Shown here: in pieces, positions 17,742 to 26,613 of the stretch | Layout of the letters: each line of letters starts with the position of its first letter | Numbering within the stretch: position 1 is the first letter of the stretch | Source: Gammaproteobacteria bacterium | GTDB lineage: Bacteria; Pseudomonadota; Gammaproteobacteria; UBA6429; Thiohalophilaceae | Length of the DNA: 64,000 bases | Assembly: GCA_030594815.1 (NCBI GenBank) | Contig: JAUVEN010000002.1 | Span: forward strand, 1 to 64,000 | Direction of reading: 5' to 3' | Made by a program: the position numbers and the translations under genes | The notes under the pieces: model-generated | Databases searched by the model: none | Told to the model about the DNA's origin: nothing | What the model saw: only the letters and a program-made list of their open reading frames with translations

Positions 17742-17755
17742 TTGATCTGGATCAA
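17742..17755 (-). promoter_or_regulatory. FNR/ANR-type box
   Basis: The sequence TTGATCTGGATCAA is a perfect match to the FNR consensus TTGAT-N4-ATCAA. It lies in a 364-base gap and is followed on the minus strand by a terminator before any gene begins, so it probably controls a short transcript rather than the PhnD-like gene. Confidence 0.7.
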
Positions 17756-17794
17756 TAATCTGCAATAAAAGATGGTGATTAAAATAGAATATTA

Positions 17795-18388
17795 TTATGC
17801 TGCTTTTAATGCAGTTAATAACTTTTTTAACGCCTGGCCACGGTGGCTGAGAACATTTTTTTCGTCTGAACTAAGCTGCGCAGAACTACAATTATGGGTA
17901 GGTACATAAAAGACAGGATCGTAGCCAAAACCATTTTCGCCTTGTGGCTCAGTGGTGATAATTCCTTCCCAGGTTCCCTGGCAAATTAACGGTGTCGGGT
18001 CTTCAGCATGACGCATATAAACTAAAAGACATTGAAAGCGAGCAGTACGTTTTTCTTCCGGAACATCTTTTAGTGCGTCGAGTAATTTAAGTAAGTTTTT
18101 TTCGTCCGTTGCGCCTTCGCCGGAATAACGTGCAGAATAAATCCCCGGCGCACCGTTTAAAAAATCTACTTCTAAACCAGAGTCATCTGCTATCGCAGGT
18201 AAACCTGCAATAGCAGAGGCATGGCGTGCTTTTATAATTGCATTTTCAACAAAGGTTAAACCTGTTTCGTCGGCATCTTCAATATTAAACGTGGCTTGCG
18301 GTATCACTTCCATATTAAGCGTTGAAAGCATTTCACCGAATTCACGGACTTTGCCTTTGTTGTTACTTGCTAATACGATTTTTTGCAT
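17795..18388 (-). CDS. rdgB: RdgB/Ham1 XTP/dITP diphosphatase
   Basis: House-cleaning hydrolysis of dITP, XTP and ITP to monophosphates is the family reaction. The signatures are [14 protein letters not shown] at the N-terminus, [20 protein letters not shown], and the C-terminal [10 protein letters not shown]. The length (197 residues) is standard. It follows rph on the same strand, a common arrangement, with a 165-base palindromic repeat between them. Confidence 0.95.
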   Translation of the reverse strand: MQKIVLASNNKGKVREFGEMLSTLNMEVIPQATFNIEDADETGLTFVENAIIKARHASAIAGLPAIADDSGLEVDFLNGAPGIYSARYSGEGATDEKNLLKLLDALKDVPEEKRTARFQCLLVYMRHAEDPTPLICQGTWEGIITTEPQGENGFGYDPVFYVPTHNCSSAQLSSDEKNVLSHRGQALKKLLTALKAA

Positions 18389-18410
18389 AAGATTTAAACC
18401 CTTAGAAGAT

Positions 18411-18547
18411 TAGCCACGAAGTACACCAAGAATATAAAAACTTTAAACTACGGGCAACACGGGGAAATTATGTTAAATATGTAAATCCCCGTGCTCCCAG
18501 TGTTTTTTATTTTTTCCCTTTGTGTTCTTAGTGTCCTTGGTGGCCAA
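18411..18547. repeat. Palindromic intergenic repeat (family A)
   Basis: The ends CCACGAAGTACACCAAGAA and TTCTTAGTGTCCTTGGTGG are near inverted copies, and the centre has a second inverted pair (ACGGGCAACACGGGGA / TCCCCGTGCTCCCAGTGT). Related sequences occur at 19348-19455, 22276-22351 and 61310-61378, all between genes. Confidence 0.7.
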
Positions 18548-18553
18548 CAGTTT

Positions 18554-19273
18554 TTATTTACCTAACGCTTCAATTTGTTTTTCGATTAAACCTTCAATCG
18601 AATTTTTTGCTAAAGCTAACATTTCAGTGAGTTGCGTACTGGTGAAAGGATCATCACCTTCTGCAGTACCTTGAATTTCAATAAAACCACCGTTGTTATC
18701 CATAATGATATTCATGTCGGTATCACAATCTGAATCTTCAATGTAATCAAGATCTGAAACTGGTGTACCTTTATATACGCCAACTGAAACAGAAGCGATG
18801 TGACGAGTCAGAGGGCTTTTCTTAATCATTTTTTCTTCGAGCATATAATTAATGGCATCAGCTAAAGCAACATATCCACCGGTAATTGAAGCGGTACGTG
18901 TACCCCCGTCTGCCTGAATGACATCGCAATCAATCGTGATGGAGTTTTCGCCTAGTGCCTTTAAATTAATTGCAGCACGTAAAGAACGACCGATTAGACG
19001 TTGGATTTCCATAGTACGCCCACCTTGTTTTCCACGAGCAGCTTCACGCCCCATACGACTGCCGGTAGAACGGGGCAACATGCCATATTCGGCTGTCACC
19101 CAACCTTGTCCCTGGCCACGTAAAAATCCAGGTACACGAGATTCAACAGATGCAGTACAAATAACTTTTGTGTCACCAAATTCAACAAGCACAGAACCTT
19201 CTGCATGTTTAGTAAAGTTACGGGTGATGCGAATTTCTCGCATTTGTTCTGGAGTTCGGCCACTTGGTCGCAT
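18554..19273 (-). CDS. rph: Ribonuclease PH
   Basis: This phosphorolytic 3'-5' exoribonuclease trims tRNA 3' ends. Characteristic sequences are [14 protein letters not shown] at the start, [14 protein letters not shown], the substrate-binding [15 protein letters not shown], and [15 protein letters not shown]. The length (239 residues) is standard. The gene is followed by rdgB on the same strand. Confidence 0.96.
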   Translation of the reverse strand: MRPSGRTPEQMREIRITRNFTKHAEGSVLVEFGDTKVICTASVESRVPGFLRGQGQGWVTAEYGMLPRSTGSRMGREAARGKQGGRTMEIQRLIGRSLRAAINLKALGENSITIDCDVIQADGGTRTASITGGYVALADAINYMLEEKMIKKSPLTRHIASVSVGVYKGTPVSDLDYIEDSDCDTDMNIIMDNNGGFIEIQGTAEGDDPFTSTQLTEMLALAKNSIEGLIEKQIEALGK

Positions 19274-19347
19274 GATAAGTCCTTAATGATTGCAGAAAAA
19301 TAATAGGGGGAGATTATACCTAAAGACCATATTAAAAAATAAAAAAC

Positions 19348-19455
19348 CACGGGGAAGAAGGTGAAATCGAAGATTGAGAGACTAGCCTGGGCTACACAGG
19401 GTGCACGGGGTTTAAAATATATTTCCCTATGCTCTCCGTGTCCCCTGTGGTTAAA
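19348..19455. repeat. Palindromic intergenic repeat (family A)
   Basis: The outer arms are ACCACGGGGAAGAAGG-type and CCCCTGTGGT; the inner arms are ACACAGGGTGCACGGGG and CCCTATGCTCTCCGTG. A core of about 45 bases (GAAGGTGAAATCGAAGATTG onward) recurs inverted at 61330-61375, showing this is a dispersed element. Confidence 0.7.
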
Positions 19456-19468
19456 TTTTGATTTATCT

Positions 19469-20365
19469 TTATTCGTCCATTTCATCTTTATAATAGTTAA
19501 ACGCATCTTCAATTTCCTGAATTGCGCCATCTAAGGGTGTTTCAGATTTTTTTGATGCCGACTTTTTATTTGTAACTGTTTTATTGAGGTCCTGCATAGA
19601 GATCACTTTCATTGCTAAAACAGTGGTGTTGTCACTTTTTGGGTAGCTACTTTGTTCGGCTCTTGCAGCAAGTTTGGTGATGGCATCTTTAACGTGGCTA
19701 TCAACGAGGTTGCTGCCAATTTGTGCATCATCTAAGGGCTCCCAAAAGCCATCACTGCAAAGTAACAAGGTATCATTTTTTTGTAGCTCGATACCTTTAC
19801 TTACTTTGACCTTAGGTTGTGTTTCCATAAGGCCAATGCATTGCGTGACGTAATTACGCATAGGGTGTCCATCACGTTTTTCCAGGCTGATTTCACCACG
19901 CTGATAAAGATGTTCAACATAGGAGTCATCGCGTGTGCGATAAATTGGCAGGCCATCGCGAAATAAATAAAGACGGCTGTCACCAACATGCGCCCACCAG
20001 GCCTTTTTATTTTGTATTAAACATAAAACAGCTGTTGAACCGGGTTCAATGGGCGGGTTTTGTTTTTGTCCTGCTGAGCGGACGGCATAATGCGCTTTAA
20101 TAATAAGTTTTTCTAATAACTTTTCGGGTTCTTCTACCGGCATGATTTCATGTTGCAGTGAATGCTGTACAGATTTAACCAGTGTTTCTGCTGCAAGTTC
20201 GCCGCCGGGTTTGCCACCTAAACCATCACCTAAAATTAATACGACGCCACCATGGCTTTCGAATACACCCAGTCTATCCTGATTGTTTTTGCGGTTTCCT
20301 AGTAAGCTGACGCGGCCTATTTCATATTGCATTTTAATAAGCTCACTCGACTTCTTTGGAGACAC
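19469..20365 (-). CDS. PP2C-family serine/threonine phosphatase
   Basis: The metal-binding motifs ILGDGLGGKPGGELAAE, WWAHVGDSRLYLF and LLLCSDGFWE, with a late DNTTV, are those of bacterial PP2C (Stp-like) enzymes. The C-terminal 50 residues are lysine-rich and extend beyond the catalytic domain. The start overlaps the end of the kinase gene by 23 bases, so the two are translationally coupled and likely oppose each other on the same targets. Confidence 0.9.
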   Translation of the reverse strand: MSPKKSSELIKMQYEIGRVSLLGNRKNNQDRLGVFESHGGVVLILGDGLGGKPGGELAAETLVKSVQHSLQHEIMPVEEPEKLLEKLIIKAHYAVRSAGQKQNPPIEPGSTAVLCLIQNKKAWWAHVGDSRLYLFRDGLPIYRTRDDSYVEHLYQRGEISLEKRDGHPMRNYVTQCIGLMETQPKVKVSKGIELQKNDTLLLCSDGFWEPLDDAQIGSNLVDSHVKDAITKLAARAEQSSYPKSDNTTVLAMKVISMQDLNKTVTNKKSASKKSETPLDGAIQEIEDAFNYYKDEMDE

Positions 20366-21254
20366 CGTTTTGTGTCAGGGATTTAATAGATTTTAGTTTG
20401 CTAAGAAGCGGTTCAACTTTTTGTGGGCGTAGCATTGGATCCACTTCCATTGCCCAATCGATCGCTTCTAATAGTTCAAAAGAGTACCTTTTCTTATAGG
20501 CATTCACTGCCGGTCGCATGGTGTCTTTTTCGCGTCGCTTTGGTGAAGGAGGTGGTGGTGTACCTTCAATGCAGGCGCGAATAGTTGAGCCAATGGCATA
20601 TATATCTGTCCACGGCCCCACGTAACCACCCGGATCCAGTTGTTCTATTGGGGAGAAACCGGGAGTAATAACCTGGTTTGGCTGGAACTGGCGTGAATGC
20701 ATCATTTCATGAACTGCACCAAAGTCGAGTAATAAGGGGTTGGCACCACTGCATAAATGAATGTTGCCGGGTTTAATATCAAGATGTAACAGTCCGCTAC
20801 TATGGATTAATTCCAGCCCTTCCAGTAATGGAATAAAAACAGCTCCGAGTAGAGCCTCACTTAATCCGCCTTTATGTTTTTTGATATAACTTTGCAGATT
20901 TACGCCATCCTCATAGTCCATCACCATATATACCGTGCCATTAGCGCGGAAGAAATTGATGACGTTAACAATGTTGGGGTGTTTGAGGTTGATAAGGGTG
21001 CCGGCTTCCTGAAAAAACAGGCGACGGCCATGAGCAAAACGCTCAATATTGGCATCTGTGGTGGGCTTTACTTCATTATTTTCACCACGTGAGGCAAGTC
21101 TGCTTGGCATGTATTCTTTGATGACCACTTTTTGATCATCTTTATCATGTGCTAGATACACAATACTAAAGCCACCTCCACCGAGGATGCTATCAATTGT
21201 GTAGTTATCTAGCGTAGTGCCTTTTTTAAGAGAATTATCGGTTGTTTTACTCAT
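20343..21254 (-). CDS. Hanks-type serine/threonine protein kinase
   Basis: The kinase domain fills the whole protein: glycine loop LGGGGFSIVYLA, catalytic lysine in VVIKEYMPS, catalytic loop HLDIKPGNIHL, metal-binding DFGAV, and an activation segment ending TPGFSPIEQ. No transmembrane or sensor domain follows, so it is probably cytosolic. It is paired with the PP2C phosphatase downstream. The block next to yicC-gmk-rpoZ-spoT suggests housekeeping regulation rather than secretion. Confidence 0.9.
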   Translation of the reverse strand: MSKTTDNSLKKGTTLDNYTIDSILGGGGFSIVYLAHDKDDQKVVIKEYMPSRLASRGENNEVKPTTDANIERFAHGRRLFFQEAGTLINLKHPNIVNVINFFRANGTVYMVMDYEDGVNLQSYIKKHKGGLSEALLGAVFIPLLEGLELIHSSGLLHLDIKPGNIHLCSGANPLLLDFGAVHEMMHSRQFQPNQVITPGFSPIEQLDPGGYVGPWTDIYAIGSTIRACIEGTPPPPSPKRREKDTMRPAVNAYKKRYSFELLEAIDWAMEVDPMLRPQKVEPLLSKLKSIKSLTQNGVSKEVE

Positions 21255-21399
21255 CAGGCTTATATTTCAGTTGTTATCTTTGATTGGGGGTTAGATTTTC
21301 AGGTTAGCACAGCAGGCATGTTATTAGGCATAAATTATAAAATTGAGCTTATAATGAACCTTTGGCACTAGAGTCACTACTTCAAATAAGAGGATTATT

Positions 21400-22269
21400 A
21401 TGGCACGTAGTATGACCGCATTTGCACGGCAAGAACGGGTAAAGGACTGGGGCACACTTACCCTGGAATTACGTTCGGTAAACCATCGTTATTTAGATGT
21501 TTCGTTACGGATGCCGGAAGAGTTTCGAAGTCACGAGTCAAAAATCAGGGAGAAAATATCTGCCAGATTAGCTCGAGGCAAAGTTGATATTGGACTGAGA
21601 TTTTCTCGTACTGAAACCAGCAGCTCTGGCGATATTGTTATAGACAAAGAGTTAGTCCAGCAAATATCGAACGCCAGCCGTGAGATTGATCATATTCTCT
21701 ATAATCCTGAAGCAGTGTCATCGCTGGACATCTTACGTTGGCCGGGTGTGATTCAATCACCAGAACTGGACAAAAATGAATTAACAATAGCTTTGTTTGA
21801 GTTGGTAGATGAGACCTTGAAAGACATGCTTGAAGGGCGAGAACGTGAAGGTGAAAAATTAGCAGAGCTTATTTCGCAACGTTGTCAGTCTATATCTGAA
21901 GTCATTGTTAAGGTAAAAAAACGTCTGCCGGAAATTATGCAGATCTGGCGTGAAAAATTATTAACCCGTATTCAGGATGCCAGTGTAGAAGTTGATGAAA
22001 ATCGACTTGAGCAAGAGCTGGTCATTATTGCGCAAAAAACAGATGTTGATGAAGAGCTTGATCGCTTAACGACTCACATTACTGAAGTTGAACGAGTACT
22101 AAAAGATAAAAAACCAATAGGTCGCCGACTCGATTTTTTAATGCAAGAGTTGAATCGTGAAGCCAATACTTTAGGATCCAAGTCCATAGATACTGAAACA
22201 ACAAAAGCATCGGTTGATTTGAAAGTGCTTATTGAACAAATGCGCGAGCAGATCCAGAATATCGAATAA
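21400..22269 (+). CDS. yicC: YicC-family endoribonuclease
   Basis: MARSMTAFARQE at the start, LTLELRSVNHRYLDVSLRMP, and the C-terminal GRRLDFLMQELNREANTLGSKS are diagnostic of the YicC/YloC family. E. coli YicC has been reported to act as an endoribonuclease affecting small RNA turnover. The length (289 residues) is normal. AGAGGA precedes the ATG. It lies upstream of gmk, the usual neighbour. Confidence 0.93.
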   Translation: MARSMTAFARQERVKDWGTLTLELRSVNHRYLDVSLRMPEEFRSHESKIREKISARLARGKVDIGLRFSRTETSSSGDIVIDKELVQQISNASREIDHILYNPEAVSSLDILRWPGVIQSPELDKNELTIALFELVDETLKDMLEGREREGEKLAELISQRCQSISEVIVKVKKRLPEIMQIWREKLLTRIQDASVEVDENRLEQELVIIAQKTDVDEELDRLTTHITEVERVLKDKKPIGRRLDFLMQELNREANTLGSKSIDTETTKASVDLKVLIEQMREQIQNIE

Positions 22270-22275
22270 GTTGTT

Positions 22276-22351
22276 AACCACTGGGTAGACGGGGAGCACA
22301 GGGCAATAAAAACAATAAAATTGTTTCCCCTGTGCTCCCCGTGGTTTGTAT
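22276..22351. repeat. Palindromic intergenic repeat (family A)
   Basis: This short copy has CGGGGAGCACAGGG in the left arm and CCCTGTGCTCCCCG in the right arm, around an A/T-rich loop, giving a strong hairpin between yicC and gmk. It might attenuate or stabilise the transcript. Confidence 0.75.
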
Positions 22352-22382
22352 TTATCGTTAAATATTATTAATAAGAGTTTAA

Positions 22383-23006
<624 letters not shown>

Positions 23007-23091
23007 ACAGCATCTGATCGGTATACTTGCCGACCTTTTTTGATTTTCCCCTTTGCTGGGGTTTATTTTATTGTTTTTGGAGATTTGCCAG

Positions 23092-23460
23092 ATGGCTCGA
23101 GTAACTGTTGAAGATTGTCTTGAAAATGTTGATAACCGCTTTGAATTGGTTAGATTAGCTTCGAGACGTGCACGCCAACTTGCACAAGGTAAAGATCCTC
23201 TTGTTGATCCAGAAAATGATAAGCCTACTGTTATTGCTTTACGTGAAATCGCAGCAGGTTTAATTGACGAGCAGATTCTGGATGAAGCAGAAGCAGCTGA
23301 AAAACGACAGTTTACAGAAGTTGACACTGAAGACGGTGCTGAAGAATCAGGTGAAATGAAAGAATCTGATACACTTGATATGGCAGCAGCAATTAAAGCA
23401 GCATTAAGTGGGGACACAGGCAGCAGTGACTCAGATATCACAGGAAACAGCGCAGAATAA
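23092..23460 (+). CDS. rpoZ: RNA polymerase omega subunit
   Basis: The start ATG at 23092 gives [20 protein letters not shown], the standard omega N-terminus; the frame is open further upstream but without homology. The conserved RARQLA and [11 protein letters not shown] follow. The C-terminal 45 residues are acidic and extended. Omega assists assembly of RNA polymerase and, with DksA/ppGpp, responds to stringent signals; it is paired with spoT here. Confidence 0.95.
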   Translation: MARVTVEDCLENVDNRFELVRLASRRARQLAQGKDPLVDPENDKPTVIALREIAAGLIDEQILDEAEAAEKRQFTEVDTEDGAEESGEMKESDTLDMAAAIKAALSGDTGSSDSDITGNSAE

Positions 23461-23536
23461 ACATTACCCTGATAAAGGTAATGCCTCGCTATATCAAAAA
23501 GATCCAACTGCCTTTCGAATAAGCCACCTGTGTGAA

Positions 23537-25645
23537 ATGCTCGAGACTTATCTCGAGATGGAACAAGTGGCTGAAGTCTACCAAGCCTACCTTTTTGGCG
23601 CAGAAGCGCATGATGGCCAGCTTCGAAAAACTGGCGAACCTTATATTTATCACCCTTTAGCCGTTGCCCGCATCCTTGCAGAAATGCACATGGATCAGAA
23701 AAGTATTATCTCCGCGATATTGCATGACGTTATTGAAGATACTCCCTTTGCCAAAGACCAGGTTGAAAAGCGCTTCGGAGAAGAAGTTGCCGAGTTAGTC
23801 GATGGCGTCAGTAAACTTACCCACATAGAATTTGCCAGTAAGGCCGAAGCCCAGGCAGAAAACTTTCGCAAAATGATGCTGGCGATGGTGAAAGACATCC
23901 GTGTCATACTCATTAAACTTGCCGATCGACTACATAATATGCGCACCCTGGGCATTATGCGCCCGGATAAACGTCGTCGTATTGCCCGAGAAACCTTAGA
24001 AATTTATTCGCCGATTGCTCATCGTCTGGGTATGAATCGCATGCGCCTTGAACTCGAAGATTTGGGTTTTTTGGCTATGTATCCAGAGCGGTATCGAGTA
24101 ATCAATGAAAATGTAAAAAAAGCACGCGGCAATCGTAAAGAAATAGTTGGCAAGCTTGAAGAATCTATTTTAGAGCGTATGCGCCAGGAAGGTCTTGTTG
24201 GCCGTGTAGTTGGCCGGGAAAAACATCTTTTTAGTATCTATAACAAGATGAAAAATAAGCAGCTTTCTTTCAGTGAAGTAATGGATGTGTATGCATTACG
24301 TATTGTCGTTAACTCGGTTGATATGTGTTATCGCGTATTAGGTGCGGTACATAATTTATATAAACCAGTGCCGGGTAAGTTTAAAGATTATATTGCGATT
24401 CCCAAATCGAACGGTTATCAATCATTACATTCTGTTTTATTTAGTCCTTATGGTGTTGCTATTGAAGTACAAATTCGCACCGAAGATATGGACAGAGTGG
24501 CAGAAGCAGGCATCGCAGCACATTGGTTATATAAAAATGATGACGAGGCAGCGAGTAACAGTGCACAAGTAAGGGCTCGCCGCTGGTTGCATGACTTATT
24601 AGAACTACAACAACATGCCGGCAACTCAATAGAGTTTTTGGAAAATGTTAAAATTGATTTATTCCCGGATGAAGTTTATGTATTCACACCTGGTGGTGAA
24701 ATTATGGAACTGCCGCGCGGTGCGACCGTGGTAGATTTTGCATATGCCGTACACACCGATGTGGGTAATCAATGTGTTGCAGCAAAAGTTGATCGTCAGT
24801 TAGTTCCACTGCGAACAAAACTATTAACTGGTCAAACAGTTGAAATTATTACTGCTCCAAACGCATCACCCAATCCAATCTGGATGGATTTTGTATTCAC
24901 AGCAAAAGCCCGTACCAATATTCGTCATTATTTACATCAGCTGCATCATGATGAAGCGGAAGAACTGGGCAAACGATTGTTAAACAAATGCCTTGCAGTA
25001 CATGGCACCTCGATTGATGTTATTCCTGAAGACGAAGTTCAGCTAGTGAGTGAAGAACAGGGTTTTGTAAGTATTAGTGATATGTATTGCGCGTTAGGTC
25101 TTGGTAATCATATTCCTATTGTTGTGGCTTTAGCCTTATCGCAAATTCGCAAAAAAATGGGTGATCGCACAGGCCGTGATGATGAAAAAGAGTTAAAGTC
25201 ACAACCGCTGGCAATAAAAGGGACAGAAGGTGCAGTTATTAATTACGCAAAATGTTGCCGCCCCATTCCCGGTGATCCCATTTTAGGTTTTATTACCGCA
25301 GGTCGTGGTATTGTTATCCATACTCAGGATTGTAAGAATGTCGCAGAATTTCGTGACAAGCCTGAAAAATGGTTAGATGTTAAATGGGAAGATGATATTC
25401 ACGGTGATTTCCCCATTGATATCAACTTGCTGGTAATCAGTAGGCGAGGTGTACTTGCTCGAGTTGCATCAACCATTGCCGGTATGGAAGCGAATATTGA
25501 AAATGTAAATATCGAAGAACGCGATGGTACCCATTCAACCTTAAGCTTTACCGTTATGGTCGAAAACAGACAGCATCTTGCAAGGATTATGAGAGAGCTA
25601 CGAAAGATGGAAGAGGTAATCAGAATCCAACGTATCAACAAATAA
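23537..25645 (+). CDS. spoT: SpoT, bifunctional (p)ppGpp synthetase/hydrolase
   Basis: Domains in order are the HD hydrolase (LHDVIEDTP near residue 63, with conserved HD pairs), RelA/SpoT synthetase (YQSLHSVLF, VEVQIRT-like motif), TGS (VFTPGGEIMELPRGATVVDFAYA) and C-terminal ACT. The intact HD motif indicates hydrolase activity, hence SpoT rather than RelA. The ATG at 23537 gives 702 residues, the same as E. coli SpoT; an in-frame GTG at 23408, inside rpoZ, is an alternative but the added residues look non-conserved. No obvious Shine-Dalgarno precedes 23537. Confidence 0.94.
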   Translation: MLETYLEMEQVAEVYQAYLFGAEAHDGQLRKTGEPYIYHPLAVARILAEMHMDQKSIISAILHDVIEDTPFAKDQVEKRFGEEVAELVDGVSKLTHIEFASKAEAQAENFRKMMLAMVKDIRVILIKLADRLHNMRTLGIMRPDKRRRIARETLEIYSPIAHRLGMNRMRLELEDLGFLAMYPERYRVINENVKKARGNRKEIVGKLEESILERMRQEGLVGRVVGREKHLFSIYNKMKNKQLSFSEVMDVYALRIVVNSVDMCYRVLGAVHNLYKPVPGKFKDYIAIPKSNGYQSLHSVLFSPYGVAIEVQIRTEDMDRVAEAGIAAHWLYKNDDEAASNSAQVRARRWLHDLLELQQHAGNSIEFLENVKIDLFPDEVYVFTPGGEIMELPRGATVVDFAYAVHTDVGNQCVAAKVDRQLVPLRTKLLTGQTVEIITAPNASPNPIWMDFVFTAKARTNIRHYLHQLHHDEAEELGKRLLNKCLAVHGTSIDVIPEDEVQLVSEEQGFVSISDMYCALGLGNHIPIVVALALSQIRKKMGDRTGRDDEKELKSQPLAIKGTEGAVINYAKCCRPIPGDPILGFITAGRGIVIHTQDCKNVAEFRDKPEKWLDVKWEDDIHGDFPIDINLLVISRRGVLARVASTIAGMEANIENVNIEERDGTHSTLSFTVMVENRQHLARIMRELRKMEEVIRIQRINK

Positions 25646-25652
25646 ATACTCA

Positions 25653-25810
25653 GCACGAATAATGAGAGCGCAGATAGCTGCGTTTACCCTCCATTTTATA
25701 ATTGAAATGTTGGGTACGGCGAAAACCTCTTCAAAATGCTCACCTACTTATTGTAGGCTCCGCTTTTTCATCGGTTTTGCCTTGCTCTCCACGCTCTCAT
25801 TATCCGTGTT
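25653..25810. repeat. Palindromic intergenic repeat (family C)
   Basis: The left arm GCACGAATAATGAGAGCG and right arm CGCTCTCATTATCCGTG pair, with inner arms around TTCAAAATGCTCA and a TCCGCTTTTTCATCGGTTTTGCC segment. A second copy lies at 37713-37836. Both sit immediately after a stop codon, as bidirectional terminators or mobile foldback elements would. Confidence 0.75.
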
Positions 25811-25848
25811 AAGCATTTATAATAATTAAAAAAATTCAGGAGAATAAG

Positions 25849-26232
25849 ATGGCGCGGGAAATAATAAAAACAGATAAAGCACCACAGGCAATTGGCACTT
25901 ATTCACAAGCAATTAAAGTTGGCACCACGGTTTATATGTCAGGTCAGATCCCATTAATTCCAGAAACAATGGAAATGGTAGAGGGTGATATTTCTGTAAA
26001 TATTCGTCGCGTCTTTGATAATTTAAAAGCGGTTGCACAGGCAGCGGGTGGTGATTTAAAAGATATTGCCAAATTAAATATTTTTTTAACCGATTTAAGT
26101 CATTTTCCTACAGTAAATGAAGTGATGGCAGAATATTTCACAGAACCATATCCAGCTCGTGCTGCGATTGGCGTTGCATCATTACCAAAAGATGCGCAAG
26201 TTGAGATGGATGCGGTATTGGAATTAGAATAA
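25849..26232 (+). CDS. ridA: RidA, enamine/imine deaminase
   Basis: The 127-residue protein belongs to the YjgF/YER057c/UK114 family: [27 protein letters not shown] and the catalytic-arginine region [20 protein letters not shown]. It hydrolyses reactive enamines made by PLP enzymes such as threonine dehydratase. AGGAGA lies before the ATG. It follows spoT, its usual neighbour. Confidence 0.95.
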   Translation: MAREIIKTDKAPQAIGTYSQAIKVGTTVYMSGQIPLIPETMEMVEGDISVNIRRVFDNLKAVAQAAGGDLKDIAKLNIFLTDLSHFPTVNEVMAEYFTEPYPARAAIGVASLPKDAQVEMDAVLELE

Positions 26233-26613
26233 TAAATAGCCACAAAGGGCACAAAGAAGAACAAAAAATTAACCACTGTGTTATGTGAAATTTTTTGTAG
26301 GTTGGTTTAAGGGATTATATGACTAAACCAACAAAGAGCATTCATCGTAAAGGTGCTAAGAACGTAGAAGTAAAAATTCTTTTGATCTTGTTTTAACAAA
26401 AAGCATCGTTGGCTCCACTGCGCTTGAGCCAACCTACGAATTTCATGTAGGTGGGTTCAAGGAATGAAATGACGGAACCAACAAAGAGCACAGGGGTAAG
26501 AACTTAGTTTTGTTTAAGCAAAGTATGCCCTTGCCCTATGTTAACACCGTGATTCTTATAGTTTAATATTGAAATCTTGGTGTTCTTCGTGCCCTTTGTG
26601 GTTAATATTTAAA
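26233..26613. repeat. Repeat-filled gap between ridA and recG (families A-like and B)
   Basis: The outer pair GCCACAAAGGGCACAAAGAA (26238) and TTCTTCGTGCCCTTTGTGG (from 26583) are inverted copies. Nested inside are two family B units: TGTAGGTTGGTTTAAGGGA...GAGCCAACCTACG (26296-26438) and TGTAGGTGGGTTCAAGGAA...GGAACCAACAAAGAG (26446-26488). No gene is supported; the structure looks like one repeat inserted in another. Confidence 0.7.

Noticed and set aside
17431-17755. FNR control of the PhnD-like gene
   Set aside because: A strong terminator lies between the box and the gene, more than 100 bases before the gene start.
19096-19530. 144-aa reverse open frame across the family A repeat and rph start
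   Set aside because: It is made of repeat sequence and the wrong frame of rph and the phosphatase gene.
23408-23536. SpoT starting at the GTG inside rpoZ
   Set aside because: The extra residues look non-conserved, and the ATG at 23537 gives the length of E. coli SpoT.
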